From Bacillota bacterium (GTDB lineage: Bacteria > Bacillota > Sulfobacillia > JAJZYS01 > JAJYTV01), in NCBI GenBank assembly GCA_021793215.1, contig JAJYTE010000026.1, positions 1-37,280 on the forward strand: a stretch of 37,280 nucleotides of DNA, in the 5' to 3' direction. The translations under genes and the position numbers were made by a program. The notes under the pieces are model-generated. The model made no database searches. It worked only from the letters and a program-made list of their open reading frames with translations, and was not told where the DNA came from. The number at the start of each line of letters is the position of its first letter. The first letter of the stretch is position 1. Positions 30,518 through 37,280 of this stretch are shown here, piece after piece.

Positions 30518-31906
30518 GTGTACCGTGCCCTCTACCGCAGCTTCCGGCCGGCCCGCTTCGCCGATGTCGTCGGACAGGAGCTCGCGGTGCGGGTGCTGCG
30601 AAACGCCGTGCGCAGAGGCCGCATCGCGCACGCGTACCTGCTCGCGGGCCCCCGCGGCACCGGCAAGACGTCACTTGCGAAGATCATGGCTCGCGCAGTG
30701 AACTGCGAGACGCCCACAGACGGCGAGCCGTGCGGTAGTTGCAGCGTCTGCACCGGTGCGGGCACCCACACCGTCGAGATCGATGCAGCGAGCAACCGCG
30801 GCATCGACGAGATCCGCGACCTGCGGGAGCGTGCACGCTACGCTCCGCCGGAGGGGCAGTTCCGCGTGTACATCGTCGACGAGGTGCACATGTTGACGGC
30901 GGAGGCGTTCAACGCGCTACTGAAGCTTCTGGAGGAGCCGCCGCCGCAGCTTCTGTTCCTGCTGGCGACGACGGAGCCCCAGAAGCTGCCCGCCACGGTC
31001 CTCTCGCGGTGCCAGCGTCTGAACCTCCACCCGCACCGCGCGGAGGAGGTCCGAGAGCAGGTCGTGCGCGTCGCGCAGCAGGCCGAGATCGAAATCGACG
31101 ACGCGGCGGCCCGCCTGATCGCGCGCAAGGCAGATGGCAGCATGCGCGACGCGCTCGGTCTCCTTGAGCTCTGCGCCGGCCACGCCGACGGGCCCGTGCG
31201 CGAGGAGACGGTGCTCGCGGCGACGGGCGCGCTCGGGGAGGCGGAGATCCGGGAGCTCCTGGCGAAGCGGGCGGCGGGCGACGTGGCCGGGGCGCTGAGC
31301 TGGGTCAGTGCGCAGGAGGCCCGCGGCGCAGACCTCCGGCTGCTCGTGACCGACGCGATGGACATCGTACGGCGCGACATGATCGAGTCCTACGCGCGCG
31401 CAGCGGCATCGGAGGCGGATGCCGCCTGCCGCACGCTGGCTGCGCTCGCGAACCTGGACGGCGAGATGCGCCGCGGCATGGATGCGCGCCTGGGGATCGA
31501 ACTGTGGATCGCGCAGCCGTCGGACGAGCAGGTTGCGGCGGATCCGCCTGTGCCTCGGACCGAGCCCCGTCCGGCCGAAGCGCCCCAAAAGGCGCCTCCC
31601 GCCGCGCGTCCCCTGGAACCCTCGGCCCCACCGCGTGGAGCGCAGCCCGCCCCGCGGTCGCCCGCTGGCCTCAAGCCGGCGGACAAGGAACTGCAGGCCT
31701 CGTTCGTGGCCCATGTGCGCGACGTGCGGGCGCGCGCGGCCCTTGAGCATGCCGAATTGTTCGATGCCGGCGACGCCTGGGAACTGCGGTTTCGCACGCC
31801 GCCGCTCTTGGCGATCGCGCAGTTCGAGGAGACCGCCCAGCAGATCCGTGAAGCGCTTTGGCGCGTCGGCGGGAAGCGGCCCGTCCGCTTCGGGCTCTGG
31901 GAGTAA
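30518..31906 (+). CDS. dnaX: DNA polymerase III subunit gamma/tau
   Basis: The clamp-loader ATPase of the replisome. GTG 30518 (GAGG eight bases upstream) gives the usual start YRALYRSFRPARFADVVGQ; an open frame reaches back through the tRNA and SRP genes but is not coding. Walker A GPRGTGKTS is at 44-52, the zinc-binding Cys are 63, 72, 75 and 78, Walker B IVDEVHML is near 120 and sensor 1 lies in TVLSRCQRL. After about residue 355 comes a Pro/Ala-rich linker and a short tau C-terminus. At 462 residues it is on the short side. I see no obvious slippery run for a separate gamma form. It is the first gene of dnaX-ybaB-recR. Confidence 0.95.
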   Translation: MYRALYRSFRPARFADVVGQELAVRVLRNAVRRGRIAHAYLLAGPRGTGKTSLAKIMARAVNCETPTDGEPCGSCSVCTGAGTHTVEIDAASNRGIDEIRDLRERARYAPPEGQFRVYIVDEVHMLTAEAFNALLKLLEEPPPQLLFLLATTEPQKLPATVLSRCQRLNLHPHRAEEVREQVVRVAQQAEIEIDDAAARLIARKADGSMRDALGLLELCAGHADGPVREETVLAATGALGEAEIRELLAKRAAGDVAGALSWVSAQEARGADLRLLVTDAMDIVRRDMIESYARAAASEADAACRTLAALANLDGEMRRGMDARLGIELWIAQPSDEQVAADPPVPRTEPRPAEAPQKAPPAARPLEPSAPPRGAQPAPRSPAGLKPADKELQASFVAHVRDVRARAALEHAELFDAGDAWELRFRTPPLLAIAQFEETAQQIREALWRVGGKRPVRFGLWE

Positions 31907-31920
31907 GAGGGGGACTGGTC

Positions 31921-32235
31921 GTGGGCTTCGGCAACATGCAGCAGATGATGAAGCAGGCGCAGAAGATGCAGCGCGAGATGCAGCGCGTCCAAGAGGAGCT
32001 CAAGGAGCGTGAGGTGGAGGGCACGGCCGGCGGCGGCGCAGCCAAGGTCTCGATGACATGCGGCTTCCGCGTACGGCAGGTGGAGATCCGGCCGGACGCC
32101 ATTGACCCCAGCGACCCGGAGTTCCTTGGGGAGCTGGTGCGCCAGGCGATGCAGGACGCGATCGACCACGTCCAGGAAGTCACCCAGGCCGAGATGGCCA
32201 AGGTGACCGGCGGCATGCGGCTGCCTGGAATGTGA
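31921..32235 (+). CDS. YbaB/EbfC family nucleoid-associated protein (104 aa)
   Basis: A small DNA-binding dimer that is nearly always encoded between dnaX and recR. GFGNMQQMMKQAQKMQREMQ opens the protein, the central strand region KVSMTCGFRVRQVEI follows, and QEVTQAEMAKVTGGMRLPGM ends it, all typical. GTG 31921 has AGAGGGGG upstream. It begins 14 bases after the dnaX stop, and its stop overlaps the recR start codon. Confidence 0.93.
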   Translation: MGFGNMQQMMKQAQKMQREMQRVQEELKEREVEGTAGGGAAKVSMTCGFRVRQVEIRPDAIDPSDPEFLGELVRQAMQDAIDHVQEVTQAEMAKVTGGMRLPGM

Positions 32236-32834
32236 GCGGCCGCTTCCCCGAGCCGGTCGCCCAGTTGATCGAGCAACTCGCGAAGCTCCCAGGGATCGGC
32301 CCGAAATCCGCGCAGCGCCTCGCCTACCACCTGCTCTCGCAGGATCCGGAATCGATCCGCCGCTTGGCGGACGCATTGCTCGCCGCGCACTCGCGCGTCG
32401 TGCGTTGCCACATCTGCCAGAACGTCGCAGACTCCGATCCCTGCGACATCTGCCTCGACCCAAGGCGCGACCGCACGACGATGATCATCGTCGAGGACCC
32501 GCGGGACGTCGTCGCGATCGAGCGGACGGGCGAGTTCCGAGGGGTGTACCACGTGCTGGGGGGAACGATCTCCCCCATGGAGGGCATCGGCCCCGAGGAC
32601 CTGCATCTGCGCGAACTGGTGCAGCGACTCGCCGACGAGGTGGTGCGCGAGGTGATCCTCGCGACCGATCCAGATGTCGAGGGCGACGCGACAGCGCTCT
32701 ACATCGCCCGCTTGATCCGGCGCGACGACCTGAAACTGACCCGCATCGCGCGCGGCCTGCCGGTTGGCGGCGACATCGACTACGCGGACGAGGTGACCCT
32801 GGTGCGCGCGCTCGAGGGCAGGCAGGCATTCTGA
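32232..32834 (+). CDS. recR: Recombination protein RecR
   Basis: A DNA-binding protein of the RecFOR recombination and gap-repair pathway. The helix-hairpin-helix LPGIGPKSA is at residues 19-27, the zinc finger has Cys59, Cys62, Cys71 and Cys74, and the Toprim domain starts at TTMIIVEDPRDVV and includes VYHVLGGTISPMEGIGPEDL. Length 200 is normal. GTG 32232 overlaps the ybaB stop (GTGA), so the two are translationally coupled. Confidence 0.95.
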   Translation: MSGRFPEPVAQLIEQLAKLPGIGPKSAQRLAYHLLSQDPESIRRLADALLAAHSRVVRCHICQNVADSDPCDICLDPRRDRTTMIIVEDPRDVVAIERTGEFRGVYHVLGGTISPMEGIGPEDLHLRELVQRLADEVVREVILATDPDVEGDATALYIARLIRRDDLKLTRIARGLPVGGDIDYADEVTLVRALEGRQAF

Positions 32835-32906
32835 TTCTGGACGCTTTTCTACGGCAGGGACATTTGGTATCCTCAGATGAGTGTGCATTCACGCATTTGG
32901 CCGCGC

Positions 32907-32982
32907 CAGCGAGCCTCGCTGCGTCGATGCAGCATCGGAAGTTTCGAAAGGGGGATAGCATCCGACACACGCTGTCGGAATG
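32907..32982 (+). promoter_or_regulatory. Structured leader of hppA with start codon right after a hairpin
   Basis: Three adjacent inverted repeats precede the gene: CAGCGAG/CTCGCTG (32907-32921), CGATGC/GCATCG (32925-32937) and TCCGACA/TGTCGGA (32961-32979, 5-base loop). The only good ribosome site, AAAGGGGG (32947-32954), is 25 bases from the ATG at 32980. If the last hairpin folds, it removes 19 bases and leaves a spacing of 6. Confidence 0.5.
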
Positions 32983-34995
32983 CGACAGATGAGCTTCTCT
33001 GACGTCTGGTTTCCTCTTCTCGCTGCGGTCATCGCGATCGCATTCGGTATCTACCTGATTACGACCGTGCTACGCAGCAGCCCGGGCAACGAGCGGATGC
33101 AGGAGATCTCGAAGGCGATCCAGGAAGGCGCAATGGCGTACATGAACCGCCAGTACCGGACGATCGCCATCGTCGCCGTCGTGCTCTTCCTTGTCATCGG
33201 CTTCGCATTGAACTTCCAGACCGCGCTCTTCTTCCTGATCGGTGCAGCGCTGAGCGGTGCGGCCGGCTACACGGGAATGAACATCGCCGTTCGGTCCAAC
33301 GTGCGCACGGCAGAGGCCGGGCGTCGGGGCCTCGGGCCCGCGATGCGCATCGCGACCCGCGGCGGCGCAGTCACAGGTCTGTTCGTCGTGGGCCTCGGAC
33401 TCCTGGGCACCGCCATCCTCAGTCTCTTCACCGGGGACCTCGCCGCGCTAATCGGCTACGGCTTTGGTGCCTCGCTGATCTCCGCCTTCGCCAGGCTCGG
33501 CGGCGGCATCTACACGAAGGCCGCCGACGTCGGAGCGGACCTCGTCGGCAAGATCGAGGCCGGCATCCCCGAGGACGACCCGCGCAACCCGGCCGTGATC
33601 GCGGACAACGTCGGCGACAACGTCGGCGACAACGCGGGCATGGCGGCCGACCTCTTCGAGACCTACCTCGTGACGATCGTCGCGACCATCCTGCTCGGTA
33701 GCCTCATCTTCCATGACACCACCAAGGCGATCGTCTACCCGCTCGTCCTGGGCGGCATCTCGATGATCGCATCGGTCATCGGCATCTTCTTCGTCGGTGC
33801 GCCGTCGCAGCCGAGCAAGATCATGGGCGCCCTCTACCGCGGCATCTGGGTCAACGCGATCCTCGCGCTGATCGGCTTCTACTTCGCGACGCAGTACTAC
33901 CTCGGCGACGTGAAGTACTTCTTTGCCGCGATCGTCGGCGTCGCGATCACGCTGCTGCTCATGTACATTACCGACTACTACACTTCCGCACGCTTCAAGC
34001 CCACGCGCGGAACCTCCGAGGCATCGGTCACAGGGCACGCGACGAACATCATCGCCGGGTTCGCGGTCGCGCTGAAGTCGACCGCTTTGCCGGTGGTGGT
34101 GATCTCCGCGGGCATCATCGTGGCCTACGTCGTCGCAGGGCTCTACGGAGTGGCTGTCGCGGCGATGGCGCTGATCTCGATGGCCGGCATGATCGTGACG
34201 CTCGACTCGTTCGGGCCGATCACCGACAACGCCGGCGGAATCGCGGAGATGTCCGAGATGCCCGAGAGCGTCCGCGAGGTAACCGACGCGCTCGACGCGG
34301 TCGGCAACACCACGAAGGCCGTCACCAAGGGCTACGCAATCGGCTCCGCGGCGCTCGCCGCGCTGGTGCTGTTCGATTCCTACACCCAGGTGCTCTCACA
34401 GAACGCGCACAAGGTCTTCCTGTTCGACCTCTCGAACCCGCTCGTGCTGATCGGCCTCTTCCTCGGCGGCATCCTGCCGTTCATCTTCACCTCGCGGACC
34501 ATCGAGGCGGTTGGACGCGCAGCCTTCCACATCGTCGAGGAAGTACGTCGCCAGTTCCGCGAGATCCCGGGAATCATGGAGGGCACGGCGAAGCCGGACT
34601 ACGCGAAGAGCGTGGACATCGTGACGCAGGCCGCGCTCAAGGAGATGTTCGTCCCCGCGCTGATCCCGGTGCTCGCGCCGGTGGTGATCGGATTCGTACT
34701 CGGCCCGGTGGCCCTCGGCGCCGCGCTGATCGGATCGATCGTCACGGGACTGATGCTCGCCATCATGATGACGGCGGGCGGCGGCTCGTGGGACAACGCG
34801 AAGAAGTACATCGAGGACGGCAACTTCGGCGGCAAGGGAACCCTGGCCCACCAGGCGTCGATCACCGGGGACACGGTCGGCGACCCGTTCAAGGACACGG
34901 CCGGTCCGGCCATCAACCCGATGATCAAGATCATCAACGTGGTGGCTCTGCTGATCGCGCCGATGATCGCCCTCCACTTCTGGCTGCACATCTAA
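32980..34995 (+). CDS. hppA: Membrane-bound proton-pumping pyrophosphatase, K+-independent type (671 aa)
   Basis: A 15-16 helix ion pump driven by pyrophosphate hydrolysis. The substrate site is at about 178-213: [17 protein letters not shown], then [19 protein letters not shown]. The second acidic site lies near 640 ([18 protein letters not shown]). In [16 protein letters not shown] the residues Lys446 and Thr449 occupy the places that are Ala and Gly/Ala in K+-dependent enzymes, so by established subfamily rules this is a K+-independent H+ pump. ATG 32980 is used; ATG 32989 is also possible. It is inserted between recR and DUF2508-bofA, which normally adjoin, and has its own leader and terminator. 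Confidence 0.95.
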   Translation: MRQMSFSDVWFPLLAAVIAIAFGIYLITTVLRSSPGNERMQEISKAIQEGAMAYMNRQYRTIAIVAVVLFLVIGFALNFQTALFFLIGAALSGAAGYTGMNIAVRSNVRTAEAGRRGLGPAMRIATRGGAVTGLFVVGLGLLGTAILSLFTGDLAALIGYGFGASLISAFARLGGGIYTKAADVGADLVGKIEAGIPEDDPRNPAVIADNVGDNVGDNAGMAADLFETYLVTIVATILLGSLIFHDTTKAIVYPLVLGGISMIASVIGIFFVGAPSQPSKIMGALYRGIWVNAILALIGFYFATQYYLGDVKYFFAAIVGVAITLLLMYITDYYTSARFKPTRGTSEASVTGHATNIIAGFAVALKSTALPVVVISAGIIVAYVVAGLYGVAVAAMALISMAGMIVTLDSFGPITDNAGGIAEMSEMPESVREVTDALDAVGNTTKAVTKGYAIGSAALAALVLFDSYTQVLSQNAHKVFLFDLSNPLVLIGLFLGGILPFIFTSRTIEAVGRAAFHIVEEVRRQFREIPGIMEGTAKPDYAKSVDIVTQAALKEMFVPALIPVLAPVVIGFVLGPVALGAALIGSIVTGLMLAIMMTAGGGSWDNAKKYIEDGNFGGKGTLAHQASITGDTVGDPFKDTAGPAINPMIKIINVVALLIAPMIALHFWLHI

Positions 34996-35009
34996 GTCGG
35001 CCATCCACG

Positions 35010-35040
35010 CCGCCCCGGTATTCCACCGGGGCGGTTTCTC
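35010..35040 (+). terminator. Rho-independent terminator of hppA
   Basis: CCGCCCCGGT/ACCGGGGCGG with loop ATTCC, followed by TTTCTC, 15 bases after the hppA stop. Confidence 0.9.
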
Positions 35041-35088
35041 ATGTCTTGCGCGAACCTGCGCTGGCGATGCTGGCGACAGGTGATGAAC

Positions 35089-35364
35089 ATGATCGCGGAT
35101 TGGCAGGCTCTGCGCCAGCGACTGCGGCCGGTTCGGCCCGCATCGGATGAAGGACCCTCCTACTACGATCTCGCGCAGGCGGCGCATCGGGAGTTCGAAG
35201 CCGCGCAAGCGCAGTTCCGCGAGGTGCGCGATCCAGACCTCGTGGACCATGCGATCTTCCGCCTCCGGGCGGCGGAACGGCACTACGTCTTTCTGCTGCG
35301 TCAGGTGCGGGAACAGAACGCGTCTTCCGGGGGAGGATCGGGCATAGGCTCCACCAGGGGGTGA
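35089..35364 (+). CDS. DUF2508 (YaaL-like) family protein (91 aa)
   Basis: A small helical protein of unknown role, encoded next to bofA in spore-forming Bacillota. The family pattern is clear: AAHREFEAAQAQFREVRDPD, then LVDHAIFRLRAAERHYVFLL. ATG 35089 has AGGTGAT at a short distance; ATG 35083, two codons earlier, overlaps that site and is less likely. It lies 7 bases before bofA, so the pair is one operon, separated from recR here by hppA. Confidence 0.85.
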   Translation: MIADWQALRQRLRPVRPASDEGPSYYDLAQAAHREFEAAQAQFREVRDPDLVDHAIFRLRAAERHYVFLLRQVREQNASSGGGSGIGSTRG

Positions 35365-35371
35365 GCGGGAC

Positions 35372-35635
35372 ATGCTGGCCCATCTCTGGCAGTGGGGCGC
35401 AGCGGCAGCGGCGGCGCTGGTGCTGCTCTATTGGATCTCTCCGGACATCGGTCGCATCGCGGCATCCATCGCGCTTCGCGTCGTGATCGCGGGCGGGATT
35501 CTCTACGGCTTCGACCTCGTCGCGCGCCCGTACGGTTACTCGATCGGCGTGAACCCTGTGACGGCCGCGCTGCTCGGCATCCTCGGCGTACCGGGCGCGG
35601 CCGTGCTCGTCGTCTGGCACGGGCTGTACGGCTAG
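35372..35635 (+). CDS. bofA: Pro-sigma-K processing inhibitor BofA-like (87 aa)
   Basis: A small integral membrane protein. In Bacillus subtilis BofA holds the SpoIVFB protease inactive until the forespore signal arrives. Two or three hydrophobic segments are seen (HLWQWGAAAAAALVLLYWI, then IALRVVIAGGILYGFDLVA), and the conserved end of the family is present as GVNPVTAALLGILGVPG, with a short hydrophobic close. ATG 35372 follows GGGGGTGAG. Its presence suggests that the organism sporulates or descends from spore formers, although bofA is also kept in some non-sporulating relatives. Confidence 0.9.
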   Translation: MLAHLWQWGAAAAAALVLLYWISPDIGRIAASIALRVVIAGGILYGFDLVARPYGYSIGVNPVTAALLGILGVPGAAVLVVWHGLYG

Positions 35636-35775
35636 TCGGACGATTGCCGCCCGAAGGCGTTCCCCGTGGGCCTGGAAGGTGTCCTGTGCGCTCCAACCGA
35701 ATCGCTGAGACGAGGGCGCCGTGACCGGCCTTGGGCTAGGGCGCGGCGGCGCGTGGCGACGGAAGGGGCGAGCGC

Positions 35776-36558
35776 ATGCTGGCGCAAGGAACGCTCGAGG
35801 GCCAGGTGGCGATCATCACCGGGGGCGGAACGGGGATCGGCTACGGCATCGCGCAGGAACTCGGGCGGCTGGGGGCACGTGTCGTGCTCGCGAGCCGGGG
35901 CCTGGAGCGGTTGCACGCGGCCGTCGCGGAACTTGCGGAGCACGGCGTGCAGGCGCTCGCCGTGCAAACCGACATCCGCGATCCAGCGCAGGTGGACGAG
36001 CTCGTGCGTCAGACGCTCGAGCGCTTCGGGCAAGTGGACATCCTTGTAAACAACGCGGCGGGGAACTTCGTCGTCGAAGCGGAGAAGCTCTCGGTGAACG
36101 GCTTCAACGCGGTCGTCGGGATCGTACTCCACGGCACGTTCCACTGCTCGCGCGCGGTCGGGCTCGAGATGATCCGCAGGGGGCGCGGCGGACGGATCCT
36201 GAACCTCGTCGCGGCCTACGCCTGGACCGGCGGGCCGATGACGCTGCATTCGGCCGTGGCGAAGGGCGGCGTCGTGGCGATGACGCGCACGCTGGCGGTC
36301 GAGTGGGCAAAGCACGGCATTCGCGTGAACGCGCTCTGCCCGGGTCCCGTGGACACCGAGCAGTCGCGCGCGCAGCTGTGGGCAGCGCCCGAGATTCGAG
36401 AGCGACTGCTTCGCACCGTCCCGACCGGAAGGTTCGGCACGATCGAGGAGGTCGCACAGGCTGCGTCCTACCTCGTCTCGCCGTACGCGGACTTCATCAA
36501 TGGCGAGGTGCTGGTGATCGACGGTGGGGAGTGGCTTGGCAAGGGCCTCGCGGAGTAG
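35776..36558 (+). CDS. fadH: 2,4-dienoyl-CoA reductase, FadH-type SDR (260 aa)
   Basis: A short-chain dehydrogenase/reductase for NADPH-dependent reduction of 2,4-dienoyl-CoA in breakdown of unsaturated fatty acids. TGGGTGIG (15-22) binds the cofactor, VNNAAGNF (91-98) is the form typical of dienoyl-CoA reductases, and VAAYAWTGGP precedes the active site. Where most SDRs have YxxxK, this has SAVAK with Ser159 and Lys163. That is normal for the dienoyl-CoA reductase group and matches FadH (YkuF) of B. subtilis, which has HSAAAK there. ATG 35776 has GGAAGGGG upstream. No other beta-oxidation gene is in the window. Confidence 0.88.
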   Translation: MLAQGTLEGQVAIITGGGTGIGYGIAQELGRLGARVVLASRGLERLHAAVAELAEHGVQALAVQTDIRDPAQVDELVRQTLERFGQVDILVNNAAGNFVVEAEKLSVNGFNAVVGIVLHGTFHCSRAVGLEMIRRGRGGRILNLVAAYAWTGGPMTLHSAVAKGGVVAMTRTLAVEWAKHGIRVNALCPGPVDTEQSRAQLWAAPEIRERLLRTVPTGRFGTIEEVAQAASYLVSPYADFINGEVLVIDGGEWLGKGLAE

Positions 36559-36568
36559 AAGCCGAGGA

Positions 36569-36805
36569 GTGGTTCGCACGGAACTGGTGGTGGACTCGAA
36601 GTGGGTGCAGGGCTTTCCGCCGTTGATGCCGCGCCAGGTGGAAGTCAAGGTGGAACCGGACGAGGTCGCTGAGGTGCGCTCCGCAGCTGCGGCTGGGGAC
36701 CTCTTCGTGCGCATGGACACGCCGGACGGCGAACGCGTCCAGGTTGCGAACCTCTGGTTCAACCCGCACGACCACACGCGCATCACGTGCATTCTGGCCG
36801 CCTGA
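36569..36805 (+). CDS. Hypothetical protein (78 aa)
   Basis: A short gene 10 bases after fadH on the same strand, so probably in its operon. The product is soluble, beta-like and acidic (PRQVEVKVEPDEVAEVRS, then GDLFVRMDTPDGERVQVANL) and ends with FNPHDHTRITCILAA. I do not recognise it. The start is doubtful: GTG 36569 has CCGAGGA directly before it, too close, and GTG 36587 has GAGG 18 bases away. The composition and even pattern of strands suggest a real protein rather than a chance frame. Confidence 0.55.
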   Translation: MVRTELVVDSKWVQGFPPLMPRQVEVKVEPDEVAEVRSAAAAGDLFVRMDTPDGERVQVANLWFNPHDHTRITCILAA

Positions 36806-36948
36806 TCGCAAGGTCGCTGACGGCATCGCGCATGTTGCGAAAAGCGCGTTTCAAGCGTCTAAAGCTGAAGTGAACACGCCCGGACGCCGGCGCATTCGCG
36901 CGAGGAGCCGCACTGGCACGGGGCGCGCGAGTCGACGCCGAAATCCTG

Positions 36949-36977
36949 TTGCGTGGCGCACTACCCGGTGCTATACT
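36949..36977 (+). promoter_or_regulatory. Sigma-A promoter of tRNA-Gln/tRNA-Glu
   Basis: TTGCGT (36949-36954) and TATACT (36972-36977), 17 bases apart, 18 bases before tRNA-Gln. The last base of -10 and the -35 hexamer resemble the tRNA-Arg promoter at 29477. Confidence 0.8.
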
Positions 36978-36995
36978 TTCTCGTGCTGACGTTGT

Positions 36996-37069
36996 TGGGG
37001 AGTGGTGTAACGGTAGCACTACAGACTCTGGATCTGTCAGTGAGGGTTCGAATCCTTCCTCCCCAACCA
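36996..37069 (+). tRNA. tRNA-Gln (anticodon CTG), CCA encoded
   Basis: Acceptor TGGGGAG/CTCCCCA, discriminator A, anticodon loop CTCTGGA giving CTG, and T loop TTCGAAT. It is followed after 6 bases by tRNA-Glu. Confidence 0.95.
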
Positions 37070-37075
37070 GTGATC

Positions 37076-37151
37076 GGCCCAATCGTCTAGAGGCCCAGGA
37101 CGCCGCGCTCTCAATGCGGTAACACGGGTTCGAATCCCGTTTGGGCCACCA
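37076..37151 (+). tRNA. tRNA-Glu (anticodon CTC), CCA encoded
   Basis: Acceptor GGCCCAA/TTGGGCC, anticodon loop CTCTCAA giving CTC, T loop TTCGAAT and encoded ACCA end. It lies between tRNA-Gln and an rrn-type promoter. Confidence 0.95.
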
Positions 37152-37172
37152 ATGCATGGGACTCGTTGCCAG

Positions 37173-37201
37173 TTGACGAACGAGATCGATGCAGGTAGAA
37201 T
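37173..37201 (+). promoter_or_regulatory. Sigma-A promoter, probably of an rRNA operon
   Basis: TTGACG (37173-37178) and TAGAAT (37196-37201) are 17 bases apart, close to consensus. Confidence 0.78.
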
Positions 37202-37280
37202 AAATTCTTGCCGCCGCAAACGAGCGGAGGCGGCCGGAGCAGTCCGGCTCGGTCTTTGAAAACCGAACAGCAGAGAACTT
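37202..37280 (+). other. Leader of an rRNA operon (16S gene beyond the window)
   Basis: CGGTCTTTGAAAACCGAACAGC near the right end is the type of sequence found just before 16S rRNA in Bacillota. A GC stem, GCCGCC to GGCGGC (about 37210-37236), precedes it. The 16S gene itself is not in the window. Confidence 0.65.

Overview
The window is high-GC DNA that reads as a chromosomal segment of a Gram-positive, spore-lineage bacterium, most likely a high-GC member of the Bacillota. The evidence is the order tadA, tRNA-Ser, SRP RNA, dnaX, ybaB/ebfC, recR, DUF2508, bofA, which is a Bacillota signature. BofA belongs to the sporulation sigma-K pathway, and an rrn leader ends in the TTTGAAAACCGAACA type of sequence. 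The class or genus cannot be fixed from this sequence alone.

Region 1 (1-4790) is the integrase-proximal end of an integrative element inserted at the 3' end of a tRNA-Arg(ACG) gene. It holds a leftward module (a HTH replication-initiator-like gene running off the left edge, three small unknown genes, an excisionase-like gene) and a rightward immR-immA-int module, the layout of ICEBs1-type elements. The central genes are visibly less GC-rich than the chromosome.

Region 2 (5034-10480) is chromosomal: an SPFH protein with a small Arc/RHH-like partner, a two-gene ABC exporter, a class-V aminotransferase broken by one in-frame TAA, and a monoacylglycerol-lipase-like hydrolase.

Region 3 (10452-22051) is the most interesting part. 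A seven-gene leftward operon encodes a small surface protein, an exosortase-family transpeptidase with Cys, Arg and His in the expected motifs, a GT-C membrane protein, a GT2-GtrA protein, two unknown proteins and a processive GT2 with an N-terminal MshEN/T2SSE_N module of the kind that can bind c-di-GMP. A rightward pair encodes a P-loop ATPase with a C-terminal HTH-like end and a second small surface protein. Both surface proteins end in near-identical 31-residue tails (N-[DN]-LPE-x-P, hydrophobic stretch, Arg cluster). I read this as a self-contained exosortase/LPExP sorting and surface-glycan system.

Region 4 (22069-29423) carries a NicO-type Ni/Co transporter, a 22-residue membrane peptide, an ammonium transporter with a clear sigma-A promoter, a polysaccharide deacetylase, a frameshifted winged-helix gene, a GNAT, an ABM monooxygenase, a five-copy 9-bp repeat, and oligopeptidase B.

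Region 5 (29477-37280) is housekeeping: tRNA-Arg(CCT), tadA, two tRNA-Ser genes, SRP RNA, dnaX, ybaB, recR, a K+-independent-type proton-pumping pyrophosphatase with a structured leader, DUF2508, bofA, a FadH-type dienoyl-CoA reductase, tRNA-Gln, tRNA-Glu and the promoter and leader of a ribosomal RNA operon whose 16S gene begins beyond the window.
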